A stretch of DNA of 64,000 bases from Brachionus manjavacas (GCA_019054805.1 JAHQIY010000014.1:248001-312000), one strand, 5' to 3'. Numbered from the stretch's first letter, positions 33,131 through 46,200 are shown. Notes: generated by a model from the sequence alone, not told the origin. Program-made: numbers and translations.

Positions 33131-33499
33131 ATGAAAAAAAATTTAATTTTAATTTTTCTTATCGGTTTGCTATCAAACCAAATAATTTCCAAAAGTGTTC
33201 AAAAAAGACAATTAAGCTGTCTTGCGTGTGTTAGTGCTGTAACAACATGTGCTGCAAGTGGTTGTGGTGGATTTTTGGCTTGTACTGGTTGCGTCACCGG
33301 AATTGCTGCCAGCTGTGGATCATGCGCTAATGAATTGTGCAATACTAGTCGATCAGAAATGTTACAGTTCCCAGTAGTGTTAGGAGAGCCGGAACAAAAG
33401 CTTACATGCCAAATCAGCTCTGGATTATGCGACTTCCACTGCAGATGCAGATACTCGAAAAACGGCTCTTGCTCAGGTGGAACTTGCTATTGCCGATAA
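33131..33499 (+). CDS. Secreted cysteine-rich protein with defensin-like (CSalpha-beta) C-terminus
   Basis: Single exon, 122 residues. Residues 1-20 form a signal peptide, followed by a dibasic site (KR at 25-26). A first domain (about 30-70) has CLACVSAVTTCAASGC and CTGC...CGSCANELC cysteine pairs. The C-terminal domain shows C93, C100-DFH-C104, C114, C119 and C121. That is the C...CxxHC...C...CxC order of CSalpha-beta defensins, with one extra cysteine at 106. Invertebrate defensins are antimicrobial effectors; this role is inferred only from the cysteine frame. The same two domains, with similar spacing, form the N-terminus of the WD40 protein encoded at 61378-63025. AATAAA at 33521 supports the 3' end. 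Confidence 0.8.
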   Translation: MKKNLILIFLIGLLSNQIISKSVQKRQLSCLACVSAVTTCAASGCGGFLACTGCVTGIAASCGSCANELCNTSRSEMLQFPVVLGEPEQKLTCQISSGLCDFHCRCRYSKNGSCSGGTCYCR

Positions 33500-34645
33500 T
33501 TAACTTCTTCACTGTAATTGAATAAAGAATTTGAATTAATAAAAATCAAGATATAAAAGAATTTAAGTTTTATTGGAAAAAAAATATTTTTAATCTCTAA
33601 TTTTTAACCTCATAATTGGAATTCTTTAAAGTTTTTAAAAACCAAAATTATTTGGCAAAATAAAATTTTTGATCAAGTTTCAGATTTCAAATTTGACTAA
33701 AAGATTTTAAAATTTTTTAATCCCTAAAAATGTAATAAAATCTAATTGCAAATTAAAATTTTTAGCTTATCAATTCGATTTAATTAGTTCAGTTTTTTTT
33801 ATATTTTTAAAAGGAATGATGTTTTAAAGGAATTACATTACATTATTCTAAATTTGAATGTAAATTCAAATCAAAAAATTAATTTGAATTAATTTGAAAC
33901 GAAGACACAAAGCTTTAATTTGATAAGTCAACAATAATTAAATTTTTTTTGAAATTTTTAAAATTTTTTAAGCTGAAAACGATTAATTAATTAATAAAAG
34001 ATAAAAAAAAATTAATTTTCCTTTTTTAATAATTTGAGAACTGTTTTAAGTACAAAATTATATTCATTTTAAATCGATACAAAATTTTAATTAATTAATT
34101 AATTACCATTATTTTTCAATTTAAATTTTAAATATATTTTTTTTTTAATCGAATAACTTGTTCAAATTGATTTGTGTTTGTATTTTTTTCAGTTATTCAA
34201 AACTAATTAAGAGATATTGATAAGTTGAAATTCCTGAAAAAATGATTTAATTTTCAAAGTAATTCAAAAATTATCAAAATACCTAGAATAAAAAGTTTAT
34301 TATTTTAGAAAATTTGAATGTTTGAAAGGAATTTGCGTTTTAAAGTAATATGAGACTCTTTATAATTTGAGGGCAAAATTTAACTCCCAGAAATTTGTGA
34401 TTATTTACCAAAAAATTAAATTACATTAATATATTTATTTGTTTAGATAAATAAATGCCTTTTTTGATGTTTAAAATAAAATAAACAAAAATTTTAAATA
34501 TTATAAAAATAAAACAATTTAAATTGGTTTTAACAAAAAATTAAAGTGATCGTAACTTGAATTTAGATTTTATCACAATAAATAAAAGTCAAAGGCTCTT
34601 ATAATAAAAATTTTTGAAAAACATACCATTTTAAAAGTTTAGAAT
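33500..34645. other. Intergenic region
   Basis: Very AT-rich. Apart from the polyadenylation signal at its left end, no gene or bounded repeat is recognised. Confidence 0.45.
33521..33526 (+). terminator. Polyadenylation signal of the cysteine-rich peptide gene
   Basis: AATAAA lies 22 bp after the stop codon. Confidence 0.55.
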
Positions 34646-37600
34646 ATGTCCACTGAAATCAGTACAAAAAGTAATTTTGTCGATGAAAATCAGCAATTAG
34701 TTTTAATTGATAAAAATGAACTCTCAAAATATCAGGGATCAAGACCAAGCTTCAATAATCAACGAAATTTCACCATTCTTAAAAAGGATTTGGTTCTTGC
34801 TAAAAAAAAATCTAAAAACGAGATAAGAAAAAATATTAACGGTAATCTAAAATTTTTATTTGATTAATTATAATAATTTTAAAGAAAATGAACCAGATGT
34901 AAACAATGTGTCAAAAACAAAAGATTCTTTTAAATCGTCAAAAAAAAATTCAAACAAAAAATTTGTTCCAACAAAAGTTGTTCCATTCAATTTCAATAGA
35001 CCAATTCGGATTAAATATAAAAAGTTCACCATAAAGCTTCCTGATAGACTTCAAAGAAATGAATTCAAGCGTGATACTAAATCTATTAGCAATGAACCAA
35101 AAAGAATTTCATCTCAGTTTAAATTTTTCAATGAGAAACCAAAAAAAATTAAAAAAAAATTTGAACCTACAAAAGTTATTCCATTTAATTTCAATCAAAG
35201 GATTCATGTAGATTTTAAAAATTTGTCTAAATTTGAAAAAGAAAATATTAAGATAAAGAAAAAAATGAATCCAGATAAAAAATTCGACAATTTTTCTAAA
35301 ATGCAAAACATAGAAAAATTTAACTTTGATAACCAAAAAGACATATTCCGCAAGACTCTTATGCCGACCCAAGTTATTCCATTCAATTTTATTTTAAAAA
35401 GACCAAGAGAGTATAGCATATACAAAAAAAATAACTGGACCTATGAAGATGATACAAATTCAAATTCAAAAGAATTGTTTAAAAGGAAACATAAATTTGA
35501 AGAAATGGATAAAACAATTCAACTTTTAAAATTTGAATTTAAAAAAAATTCAAAAAATTATCGAGTGAACAAAGACAATGTGTCTAATAAAATAAAATTC
35601 TCCAAGTTGGATAAACATGAATTCAAACATGGTGAAAATAAGCAAAATAATACAAATCCAACTTTGTCAAAGTTTCTAAAGGATCTAGTGCCAAAATATG
35701 AAAAAAATACATCAGAATTTTTATCATCCAAAACAAAATTCAGTAGTTCAAAAAATAAAATTTTAGAAAATTTAGAAAAAAGTGGCTACCTTGGTATAAC
35801 AAGCCTGAAAGAAGCTCAAAACTTATTTGTCCCAGAAAAAATAGATTCATCTAAGAAATTAAGGAAAACACCGACCAAAGTAATTCCATTCAATTTTAGT
35901 TTAAAAAGACCAAGAGAGTATAGTATATACAAAAAAAATAACTGGACCTATGAAGATGATACAAATTCAAATTCAAAAGAATTATTTAAAAGGAAACATA
36001 AATTGGAAGAAATGGATAAAACAATTCAACTTTTAAAATTTGAATTTAAAAAAAATTCAAAAAATTATCGAGTGAACAAGGACAATTTGTCAAAAAGTAA
36101 AAGAAAAAATTTAATAAACAATGCAAATACAATAATAAACAAATCTAATAGAAAAACATTTATATCAAAATTGGTAGAGCAAAATGATGAACTATTATTT
36201 ATAAAGCGTAAAACAAAAGTGTGGGAAAAAAATTTTGATAAAAATCCAGTTTTAAAAATCCAAAGCTCTAATAGTGACTTAAAAGTTGTGAAAAATGAAT
36301 TTGACAATGAAGATTATGATATTATAAACTCACAGGAGTCATTGATAAAAAATAAAGAGTCAATTTTTTCAGTGAGACGATTTTTTTCATTTCTTTTCGG
36401 TAGTAGAAAAAAAAATTCAGTAGATTCGACTCAAACATCAAATTTAACCGAAAAATTTGAAATAAGTTTAAATAAGAGCTTAAAAGATGAAGATGGCGAA
36501 ATTACTTTTACAACAGATACTTACCAGAGTAGAAAAAATGATAATTTTCCGATGGAATTAAATAATGAATCTAAAAATCAAGATTTAAATGAGAAAGATC
36601 TTTTTATTAAAGACATAAATATGACACCAAAAATAGACTTTATTTTGGGAAAAAGAAACAACATTGAGGATGGTAATGAAAAAAAAAGTTTTTTTACTTT
36701 AGGAGACAAAAAAAATTATCTAAAGCAGGAAGAAATAGATAGAAATTATTTTATTAAAGTTAAAAATGAGACAAAAAAACAAATTTCAAAGAACGATAGT
36801 CTACTTTTGGAAGAAATGAAAAGAGAAAAAAATCAGAATGTTAAGATAAATATAAATTTTATTAAAGATAAAATTGTGACAAAAAAACAGAATGAAAAGA
36901 AGGAAAATTTTCCAATGGAAACCATTAAAGAATCTGAAAAGCAAGATTTAAATGAGAAAAATCTTTTTATTAAAGAGATCAATGAGACACCAAAAAAAGA
37001 CTTAATTTTGGTAGAAAAAAAACAACATTCAAGGCATTTTGCGTGAAATGGAAAGAGAAAAAATCCAGAATGTAAAAAAAAATAAAAACCTGATTAAAGA
37101 TATAAATGAAATAAAAAAATACAATGTTGATAATGTTAGAAATTTTCCAATGGAAGATAAGATACAAAATCTAGAAGTAAAAGAAAAGGATTTTTTATGC
37201 AATTCTAATTTTAAGATAAATGATAGAGCTTATTTTTCGGCTGATTCGTCTAACGATGTTATTGGAATCAGAACAAATTTTTTTAATCACAAAGAGCTGT
37301 TGACTGGTGATAAAAAAATCAAGTTTAATTCTGGAGACAAAATGCTTAATCAAAAGTTTTATCAGAAAAATGAGAAATTGTCTGATTTTAAAGTTAATTT
37401 TAGAGATAACTTAGAAAACAGACAAAATATGAGTTCAGAAAAGTTTACCAGCAATCATTTAGGAAAATTGAAAGAATTAAAAAAGAAAGATCGTATTAAT
37501 AATATTAAAATTGAACATGAAAAAAATAAATTTGGTGGTCCTTATAAAAAACATATTAAACCTCAATATAAAAATAATAATAATAATGAGGATAAAATAA

Positions 37601-38872
37601 TTATGAACAACCAAGAATTTGCTAAAAGAATAACAAATTCATCTAGCTTAATAACTCCAATAAATACGCCAGAGCACTTAAATGATTTTCAAAATGAACG
37701 AGTAAACTTTTAATTTATTTCTAAATTTAATGTTCAGAATTTTTTAATTGTTATAATAGAAAAATAATACAAAAAATGAAGAGGGAAATAAGAGTAACAA
37801 CAACTTTAATTTGAAAAATTCTTCATCAATTATTTCTGAAATTAAAAAAAGTGAAAAAAATGAGAAAAAAGTAAATTTTATTTTAAAAATTTACATTATT
37901 AAATTAAAAATAAATAAAAGAAAAAGAGAAATTTAGCAATTTTTCTCATCATTTTCAGTGCTTCGATATTGGCTATTCTATCATTGCTTGTCGGGCTACC
38001 ACTTGGATTCTTATTGCCACAAAACTTATCAACTAATTCAACCATATCAAACTCAGTTTCAACCATAAAAACAACAATTCTTACACATTACATCACAATA
38101 ACAACAACAGCCACAGTTGTAACTACAACTACAACAACAGCCACAACTACAACTGCAACTACAGCCACAATTGTAACTACAACTACAATAACAACTACAA
38201 CTACAACAACAGCCACAACCACAACCTTTACTACAACCACTACCATTGCTTCAACCACTACCACTCCTACAACAGCCACAACTGGAACTACAACTACAAC
38301 AACAGCCACAACTTCAACCACAACTACAACCACAACTACAACTACAACTACAACTACAATTATAGCTACAACAACAGTCACAACTACAATTATAGCTACA
38401 ACAACAGCCACAACTACAACCACAGCCTTTACTACAACCACTACCATTGCTTTAAGTACAACAACTACACTTTTATGTAAACTAATACTTCATTTAAATT
38501 AGATTTATAAAGACAATGCTTCTTATTTATTTTTTGATAGCGGGAATCGTTGGTTCTTCATGTGTTTTGGACTCTGATTGTTTGGGTTCAAGCATTTCCG
38601 GAATTAGACAATCACCATCTTCCACATACATTACAACATACTGCTTGGCTAATTTGTGCGCGTAGGTCTAAATTTACGTTCATATTAGAAAAGTTAATTT
38701 TTTAAATTAATATTTGTAAAATTTAAGATGCAAATCGCCATACACAACTATTGCTGTGACTGGAGATTATAGATGTGCAAAGGTACAGGGACTTGACTGT
38801 CTTGATGACATTGAATGTGATTATTCATATTGTCATACCAATAAAAAGTGCGTAGGTGGTGGAACAGGATAA
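34646..38872 (+). CDS. Predicted type II membrane protein: PFNF-repeat tail, Thr-rich stalk, Cys-rich head (copy A)
   Basis: Six exons (34646-34841, 34885-37701, 37760-37870, 37921-38476, 38541-38661, 38728-38872) encode about 1,315 residues if one extra A in the A8 run at 37015-37022 is discounted; as written, the frame is broken there. The long Lys/Asn-rich N-terminal region is presumably cytoplasmic and carries PT(K/Q)V(I/V)PFNF four times. A membrane span (LAIFLIIFSASILAILSLLV) is followed by about 150 mostly Thr residues (probably O-glycosylated) and a ten-cysteine head resembling EB/EGF-type modules (CVLDSDC, CLANLCACK, CLDDIECDYSYC). No signal peptide is seen, hence type II. Function unknown. 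The ATG at 38516, inside intron 4, could alternatively start a separate secreted head. A paralogue lies at 40239-46241. Confidence 0.65.
35362..36092 (+). repeat. Internal ~224-bp direct duplication within copy A
   Basis: Segments 35362-35585 and 35869-36092 are nearly identical and encode the PFNF motif followed by KRPREYSIYKKNNWTYEDD and about 55 more shared residues. Two further PFNF motifs lie upstream (about 34966 and 35164) without the extended repeat. Confidence 0.85.
38380..38862 (+). repeat. Segment nearly identical to 45749-46231 (copy A side)
   Basis: From the end of the Thr-rich stalk through the cysteine-rich head, including both introns, this segment matches 45749-46231 with a constant offset of 7,369 bp. 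I see one substitution (38515 A versus C) until the last ten codons, where the copies diverge. Non-coding identity shows a very recent duplication or gene conversion. Confidence 0.9.
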
Positions 38873-40238
38873 ATTTAATTTATTTTTTGCTAATTACTTG
38901 ATTTGCCAATAATTCCATGATTTTTTTTACTTATAATTATTGCATTGTAGATTTTTTTTCCATTCTAGTGTTTAATTTACTATTTTGAGTTTATTTTGAG
39001 TTAATATATTTTAATAAAAATGAATAAAAAATATCTAGAAATCTTTTCATCAATCATAGAAAATATTATTTTTTTAAAATGCTGCTTTCATTTAAATAAA
39101 GACAATCGAAAGAATTATCAAATTAATTTTTAAAATAAACAGGGTAAATTTGATTTTAATTACATTTCTAAAATTTAAATATAAATTTAATCCAGGGCAC
39201 AATTAATTCTCCTGGTAAAAAAATTAATTTGTTGTAATGTTTTATAATATATAAATAAAACTTTTTCAATCTGTTAAATTGTTTTTTTATTTTGGTAAAA
39301 TTGTGAAGCACTAGCAATTATTTTGTTGCGCTTGTTTTTTTGGAAAAATGGGATTTTTAAATTAAGCTTTTATAATGCATCTATTAAAGATTTGAAATCT
39401 TGAAAAAATTATTTAAAAATAAACAAAAAAAACTAAAAATTTAGAGTAAATGTTTCTATATTCAAAATTAAATCAAAGTAGGAAATAAAATCATAATTTT
39501 TAATTTTAGTTTTTGGACTTCATTAAGAAATGTAAGCTTAGTTTTCAATTTTATAAGCTTCAAAGTATTACTTTTTTAAATTTCAACGTAAAGATCTTTT
39601 TTTTATCAATTCATATATATCATTCATTTTAAATATTTTTTGCTTATAATTTTTTTGGGACAATGATTCTGTGCAATTTTTTAAGAGTTTGGTAAAAAAA
39701 CTCAATTATTAAAGTCATTTAATTCATTAAAGAGTATTTTATAGCTAATGGCTTAATTACTTAAATAAAATGCTTAAAATTCGAGAAAGAAAAATTGTTG
39801 TTAAAAGGCAGGTTAGAAATTGCGTATAAACTATGAATCAAATTAATTTGATTTAAATTTTTAAGCTTTCTTGAATTAAAAAAAAAATTAAATATGATGT
39901 ATTAATATTCGTTTAATTAAAATGTATATTTATTTTATTATTTAATTTTTAAGAAAAAATAATAAACAATTTTTATTTTAATTCAAAAAAAGTAGAACTT
40001 TATAAGAAATTGATTCTGATTACCCTCTAAATCATTTTATAAAATGAAACCTGAATTTTAAAAGCATAGCGCACTTTTTTGATTTAAAATAAAAATTAAT
40101 TTCTTTATTATTTTTAATTAACTGGTTTTCTTAAGCCAAAAATATATTTATACTAACAGCAAATTTCTGATACTTAAATTAAACAAAATTCAATAATAAT
40201 TCCAACAAACATTTTTAAGTAATAATAATTTCTAGAAA
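38873..40238. other. Intergenic region between the two paralogues
   Basis: About 1.4 kb of AT-rich sequence. Nothing recognisable beyond the 3' flank of copy A and the 5' flank of copy B. Confidence 0.45.
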
Positions 40239-43200
40239 ATGTTGAATGAAGACACTAGCAATTCAGAAGATGAATTTCAAAATTCAGGCCTAATAAAAGA
40301 ATACTTGTTTTCAAAAAAAAGGAAATTCCTACACATGACAATCTTTTGAATAAACAAGTTCATGTAAACAATGAACAAAAACTACCCAAATGGAAATCAA
40401 AAGATCAGGTATTTTGATATTAGTAAAGCTCAATACTTGTCTCTAATTCAAAAATGATCATTATTTTTTATTAAATTAATAGTTTTTTTTAGAATTTTTT
40501 AAGAAGCTTTAATGGATCAAATACTTTTGAGGTTGATTTGATCTTTACTTAGTTATTCTTTATAAAACCTACAGTCCATAAGATCCTTTTTTCATAATTT
40601 TTAATTAATTTAAGAATAGAAATTAAAAATCAAAAAATCAATTAAAAACTTTGAATTGATCATCAAGAACTTCAAGATGAACTCTTTGAATTGAAATGAT
40701 ATGATACCACTTCGAAGAGTTAATCTTTAGATTTCAGAAATAAACTTTACAAAAAATCAGTTTATAATTTTAAATTTAAAAATCGATTTATCAATGGATT
40801 GAGAAAATATTTTTTTTAATTATTTTATTTTTTAAATCTATATAACATGCAACGAATCTTACATAAAATTTTTTTAATTAATTCAGAAATTATTTTAAAT
40901 ATCTAAAGATAAACTCTTTGAATTGAAATGATATTTTGAATTGATCATCAACTTCAAAATGCTTTTTTTAGTGATAACTTTTGATCATGGAACTTCAATT
41001 TAGCAAAAAATATTTAAATGAATTTTTATAAGTTTCGTATATCCTATTTTATATCCACCAAAATAAACAATAAAAATTTTCTTATTTTTTTCTAATATTA
41101 AAATAAAAAGAATGGTCTCTTTTTTTAAAGCTTAATAATCTTTTTAAAAACCAAAAAAATTTGATAATCTTTTTCCGCAAGATCAAAATCAAAAACTCAA
41201 TGAAAAAATTCACTTTTACTTTTTAAAGATGTAAAAATTCCTAAGCAATTTGTTTTTAATAAAATTATCAGACACTAAAAAAGAGATCCTTCATTTATCT
41301 TACCCTTAAAATAAGGGGGCGGTGAAGTTAGGAGCAAAAAAAATTAAAGCAAAGTGAAATATTTTAAGAATTTTTAGCATAAAATCAAAAAAAAAGTAAA
41401 AAAAATTCAAGATTTAATACTGTTTCTATCATTATTCATCTATTCTCTAAATTAAAAAATTTTTTTATTAAATTGCTTTAAATTACGTTTGTTTAAAAGT
41501 GTCAACCATTATTTTTTAATTAAATTTGTTAAACTTTTAGATTACACGAAAAATGTATTTTAAAAAAACATTTTTTTTTGAACATTCAAGAAAAATTTGC
41601 AGACTAATGATTTCGGAAGTAAAATTAATTAATTTGCTTCATTTTGCCATTAAATTCTGTTGTTTTATTAAGAGAAAAAATGAAGTTATTTATAAACATA
41701 ATTTTTTCTTATTAAATCATTAATTTATTAACCAATTTTCAAGGATAATTAATTGACAAGTGTCCTTATCACAATAGACTGATTAACAGTGCATTTATTT
41801 AACAAAAAAATTTTAAAGCTTTTTAAATTATGTTGTTGTAAAAATTATTGACAATCAAAATTGTTGATAAAATTATATATTTTTTGGTTTAAATTGGCAA
41901 CTGGGAGTATATGATTATTTTTTTGATTCTCAAAATGATCAGATTAATTTTTAATTATTATACAAATTGTTCCTTTTTAAAAAAATTCAATTAAAAATAC
42001 AATTTTTTAAAGCGTTCATCTTGCCCCACTTTGATTATTGTTTATCACTTACCATCTATTTCTCCAAACCAGCTATTCAATCTCTATCCAATTCAAATTA
42101 TATTTCGCTTTTCAAATTGATTCACATCAAAGCCCAAGTTAATTATCCTAATGATTTCAATACAATAAATAATAATCTTGAAATTCTAGGTCTTTACGAA
42201 TTTCATCATAGGCTGATAATTAAGCTTTGCTGTTTTTCTTATAAGATTTTAAAGAACCAAGAATCGCCTCTTCCACTTAAAACTCAACTTATTGTGAACG
42301 AATCACTTAACAAGCCATATAATTTAAGAAACAGCAATAAATTTTATACTCCAGGAAGTCTAGGGTTTAATTCTTTTGGTGAATTAACATTTTCCTTTTT
42401 TTTTTCTAAATTTATCAACTCTTTTACACTGAAAGATCTAGATTTAAATTTATCTCTTTTTAGAAAAAGAAAAATTAAAAATGTAAATCTACACTTTATT
42501 GAGTTTATTAAAATGTTTCCCAAATTTGACATAGACTACATCTATAATTTTCTTAATTATGTAAATTACAAAAGTAAATAATAACCTAAAATAATGTCAA
42601 ATCACCTTTCTCTCTCCTTTCCTTTCTTCTTATTCTATTTTGTACTATTTATTTATATTTAAATTTATAAATTAAAAAAGTTTGATTTATATTAAAAATT
42701 TATTTAATTTTTAATTTTTTATTTTTAATAAATAAGTGTGTTCACCATGTTCGCATGAAAGACTAATGTCTGCTCTGAACACATTGAAAAAAAAAAAAAT
42801 TTTCAACCAATTTTCAAGGATAATTAATTGACAAGTGTCCTTATCACAATAGACTGATTAACAATGCATTTATTTAACAATAAAATTTTAAAGCTTTTTA
42901 AATTATGTTGTTGTAAAAATTATTGACAATCAAAATTGTTGATAAAATTATATATTTTTGGGTTTAAATTGGCAACTGGGAGTATATGATTATTTTTTTG
43001 ATTCTCAAAATGATCAGATTAATTTTTAATTATTATACAAATTGTTCCTTTTTAAAAGTTTAATATCAAAATGCACATTGCAGAGTGCATACCGTCTAAA
43101 TGATGCTATTCTAAGTAAGATATTTTTGCAGACTTTGCCTTCAGATTTAACAGATTCTGAATTCCGATGCTTAATTCAAAAATGTACCTCTGCAATAATC

Positions 43201-46200
43201 CGATTTATAAATAATAATTTATTTCATAATTAAAACTTGGTTTGATCATTTTGAGTATCGATTGATCATAAGCTTCAAGTTGTATTTAAATTAAATGAAA
43301 TCTTTGACTGGTAAGTGAAGTTTCTTTCAATGCTACCCAGTCAACTTTATTTTAAAGGATCTTTAAAGAAATTTTAGAGAAATTTGTAGAGTTTTTTTAG
43401 AGGTTATCGTACATTTTTCTCTAGAATATCTTTAAAATTTCTTTTAAATTTCTCTAAAATATCTTTAAAGTTTCTTTTATTTATCTCTAAAAAGTCTTTA
43501 CATTTTTTCAATTAAGATTTTTTTAAATTTTTCAATTTTTTTAATCAGTAAGCGGTATACATTTATTAATTAATGTCAATAAACATGATTTTGTGCCTCA
43601 GAAAATTTTCAAGGATCTAGATAGCAAAGATCAAAATCATGATCACTAAAGCTGCCATAAAGCTAGATGTACAGCCTGTACAATAGAATAATATTATTTT
43701 TTACGGTAAAAAATAATATTATTCTATTGTTTATAATATAAAGAAAATGTATAATAGGCAATTCAAATAAAGTAATAAAATCTTTTGATTATCAATTGAC
43801 AAATCCTTAAAAATTAAAAACAGATGATAAATGTACAATGGCCCCAAAATAACTCCCTGAAACTGCAAAAAAATTCATGATCGCGGTCTCATAAATTTTT
43901 TTGCAGTTTCAGGGAGTTATTTTGGGGGTAAATTTGAAGACAAAGCTAAAATTAAAGTCAAAGTACGCAATTCAAAAAAATTATTATAAGTTCGGACTTT
44001 AACTTGACTTTTTAACAATTTTATTAAAAAGAAGAAAATTTCCTTATTACTTTAATTAAAATTTTGATGTAAATAAAAAATAAACGTGGAATTGAATGAT
44101 ATTAATTTGAATTGTTGTTCTTTATTTTGAACTTATGACCTTTCAAGAGTACGCATAATGATTTAATTATTGTCTTCTAAATGGGAGAGCTTACTTGTCG
44201 ATAATTTAACTGTATCTTGAAAAGTAAAGATGGGATAATTAAGTGAACTGTGGCACCTATCAATAAAAAAAAGTAACCGCTATCAATCCCGAAACAAATG
44301 CTGTACGCTAAACAAAATAGCGTACAGCATTATTCAATTAAACAATTTATCAATTAAGTAAAAATTAAAAAGCTTTTTGATTTAATTAGGAATGGTTCTT
44401 GAGAAAAATCTATATAAATTTATAAAGATTTATAAATTAAATTTTTTTGGAGATTCATAAATTTTTTTTCATTTATCGCAACATAAAATAAACAAATAAA
44501 ATAATAAAAAATAAATAATAAAGAATCTGTAAAGAAACTACAGAAAATCTCTAAGACTTTTTGACTGATAGAACAGATAAAAAATTTCAAAGAGAATATA
44601 GAGAAAAAATAAAGATTATTTATTAAAAATAATGATTTTTTTTACCTCTAAAATATCTCCATTTTTCCTTCAAAATAATTTAATTTATAAAGATTTTTTA
44701 AAGAATCTTGAAAGAATTTATAAAATATCTCTATAAAATGTTTGACTGGGCATAAATTCAATTCATCTGGATATGAATAACATTTTTTATTAAAAGAGAT
44801 AAATGACTTTTTAAATTTGTATTCCAATTTAATATTTTTGTAATTTTTAGTTCAATTCAAATCAAATTGAAAAAAATAACTCTAATTTAAAAAATCAAAA
44901 TGAATGGCTTTCAATAAGACGATTTTTTCCTAATCCAAATGAAACAGATAATTCAATAACAAGTTCAGTCACACTTTCTAAAATAAGTTTTGGAGAACTT
45001 TTGACCAGTGATTCAAAAACAGAATTAATTCCAGAAGGACAGAATTCAGAGATTGAAAAACCAATTTTAGAGCTTTTTTTCGGAAAAAAAGATCATACAA
45101 AAAATGATTTCATTGAAAAATCTGCCACTATTTTAAAAACAGAAGCTAATGAAAATAAATTGCTTTCTTCAAAATCATCTTTTCATAAATTATATATTGA
45201 AGATTTAGAGAATGAAGAAGAAAAAAATGAAAATCTAGCCAAAGAAACAAAGGATGAGCTTAAGGACATAGAAAATATGGAGATTAAAGAAAATTCTATT
45301 TTTACAATTCGAAATAGTTTTGGTTTTTCACAACATTTAACTGATCCGTCCATTTTCAGTCAAAAATTGAAAAAAACAGAATTTAGAGAAGAGAAAATTG
45401 TAAAAAAAAGTTCCGACATTTCATTGAATAGTTCTGAAAAAGATGATCCAAGTAGAGAAAAATCATTTTCACCTCTGATTAATGAAGACAATGAAAAAGA
45501 AAAAAAACGAGTAACTTGAACATTTTTCTGGAAAAAATTTCATATTTTTGATACAATTTTAGAGAAAACGAAAGATCTTCATCATCATTTTAATTATTTT
45601 TTTAATATTTTTTTTATTATTTGGAGGGGTACTTGGAGGCCTCCTTGGGGGACTTTTGTCTCGTGAAAATGTAACAACAAGGAGCAATTACGGAATCAAA
45701 ACAACAATCAAAGCCACAATAACAGCAACCCTGGCAACAGCCACAGCCACAACTACAATTATAGCTACAACAACAGCCACAACTACAACCACAGCCTTTA
45801 CTACAACCACTACCATTGCTTTAAGTACAACAACTACACTTTTATGTAAACTAATACTTCATTTAAATTAGATTTATAAAGACCATGCTTCTTATTTATT
45901 TTTTGATAGCGGGAATCGTTGGTTCTTCATGTGTTTTGGACTCTGATTGTTTGGGTTCAAGCATTTCCGGAATTAGACAATCACCATCTTCCACATACAT
46001 TACAACATACTGCTTGGCTAATTTGTGCGCGTAGGTCTAAATTTACGTTCATATTAGAAAAGTTAATTTTTTAAATTAATATTTGTAAAATTTAAGATGC
46101 AAATCGCCATACACAACTATTGCTGTGACTGGAGATTATAGATGTGCAAAGGTACAGGGACTTGACTGTCTTGATGACATTGAATGTGATTATTCATATT

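Larger units (their letters stand above)
43333..44757. mobile_element. Candidate foldback element with CCCAGTCAA termini
   Basis: The left end (GCTACCCAGTCAACTTT near 43335) and right end (TGTTTGACTGGGCAT near 44740-44754) are inverted. Both are followed inward by repeated TCTTTAAA/CTCTAAAATAT-type tracts. The interior contains three hairpins listed separately. There is no coding capacity. The boundaries are approximate. Confidence 0.5.

Noticed and set aside
36065..36307. Minus-strand open frames within 35.1-37.2 kb
   Set aside because: Phe/Leu-rich shadows of the Lys/Asn-rich sense frame.
38088..38447. Valine-rich open frame on the minus strand (119 residues)
   Set aside because: Shadow of the ACA/ACT threonine codons of the stalk.
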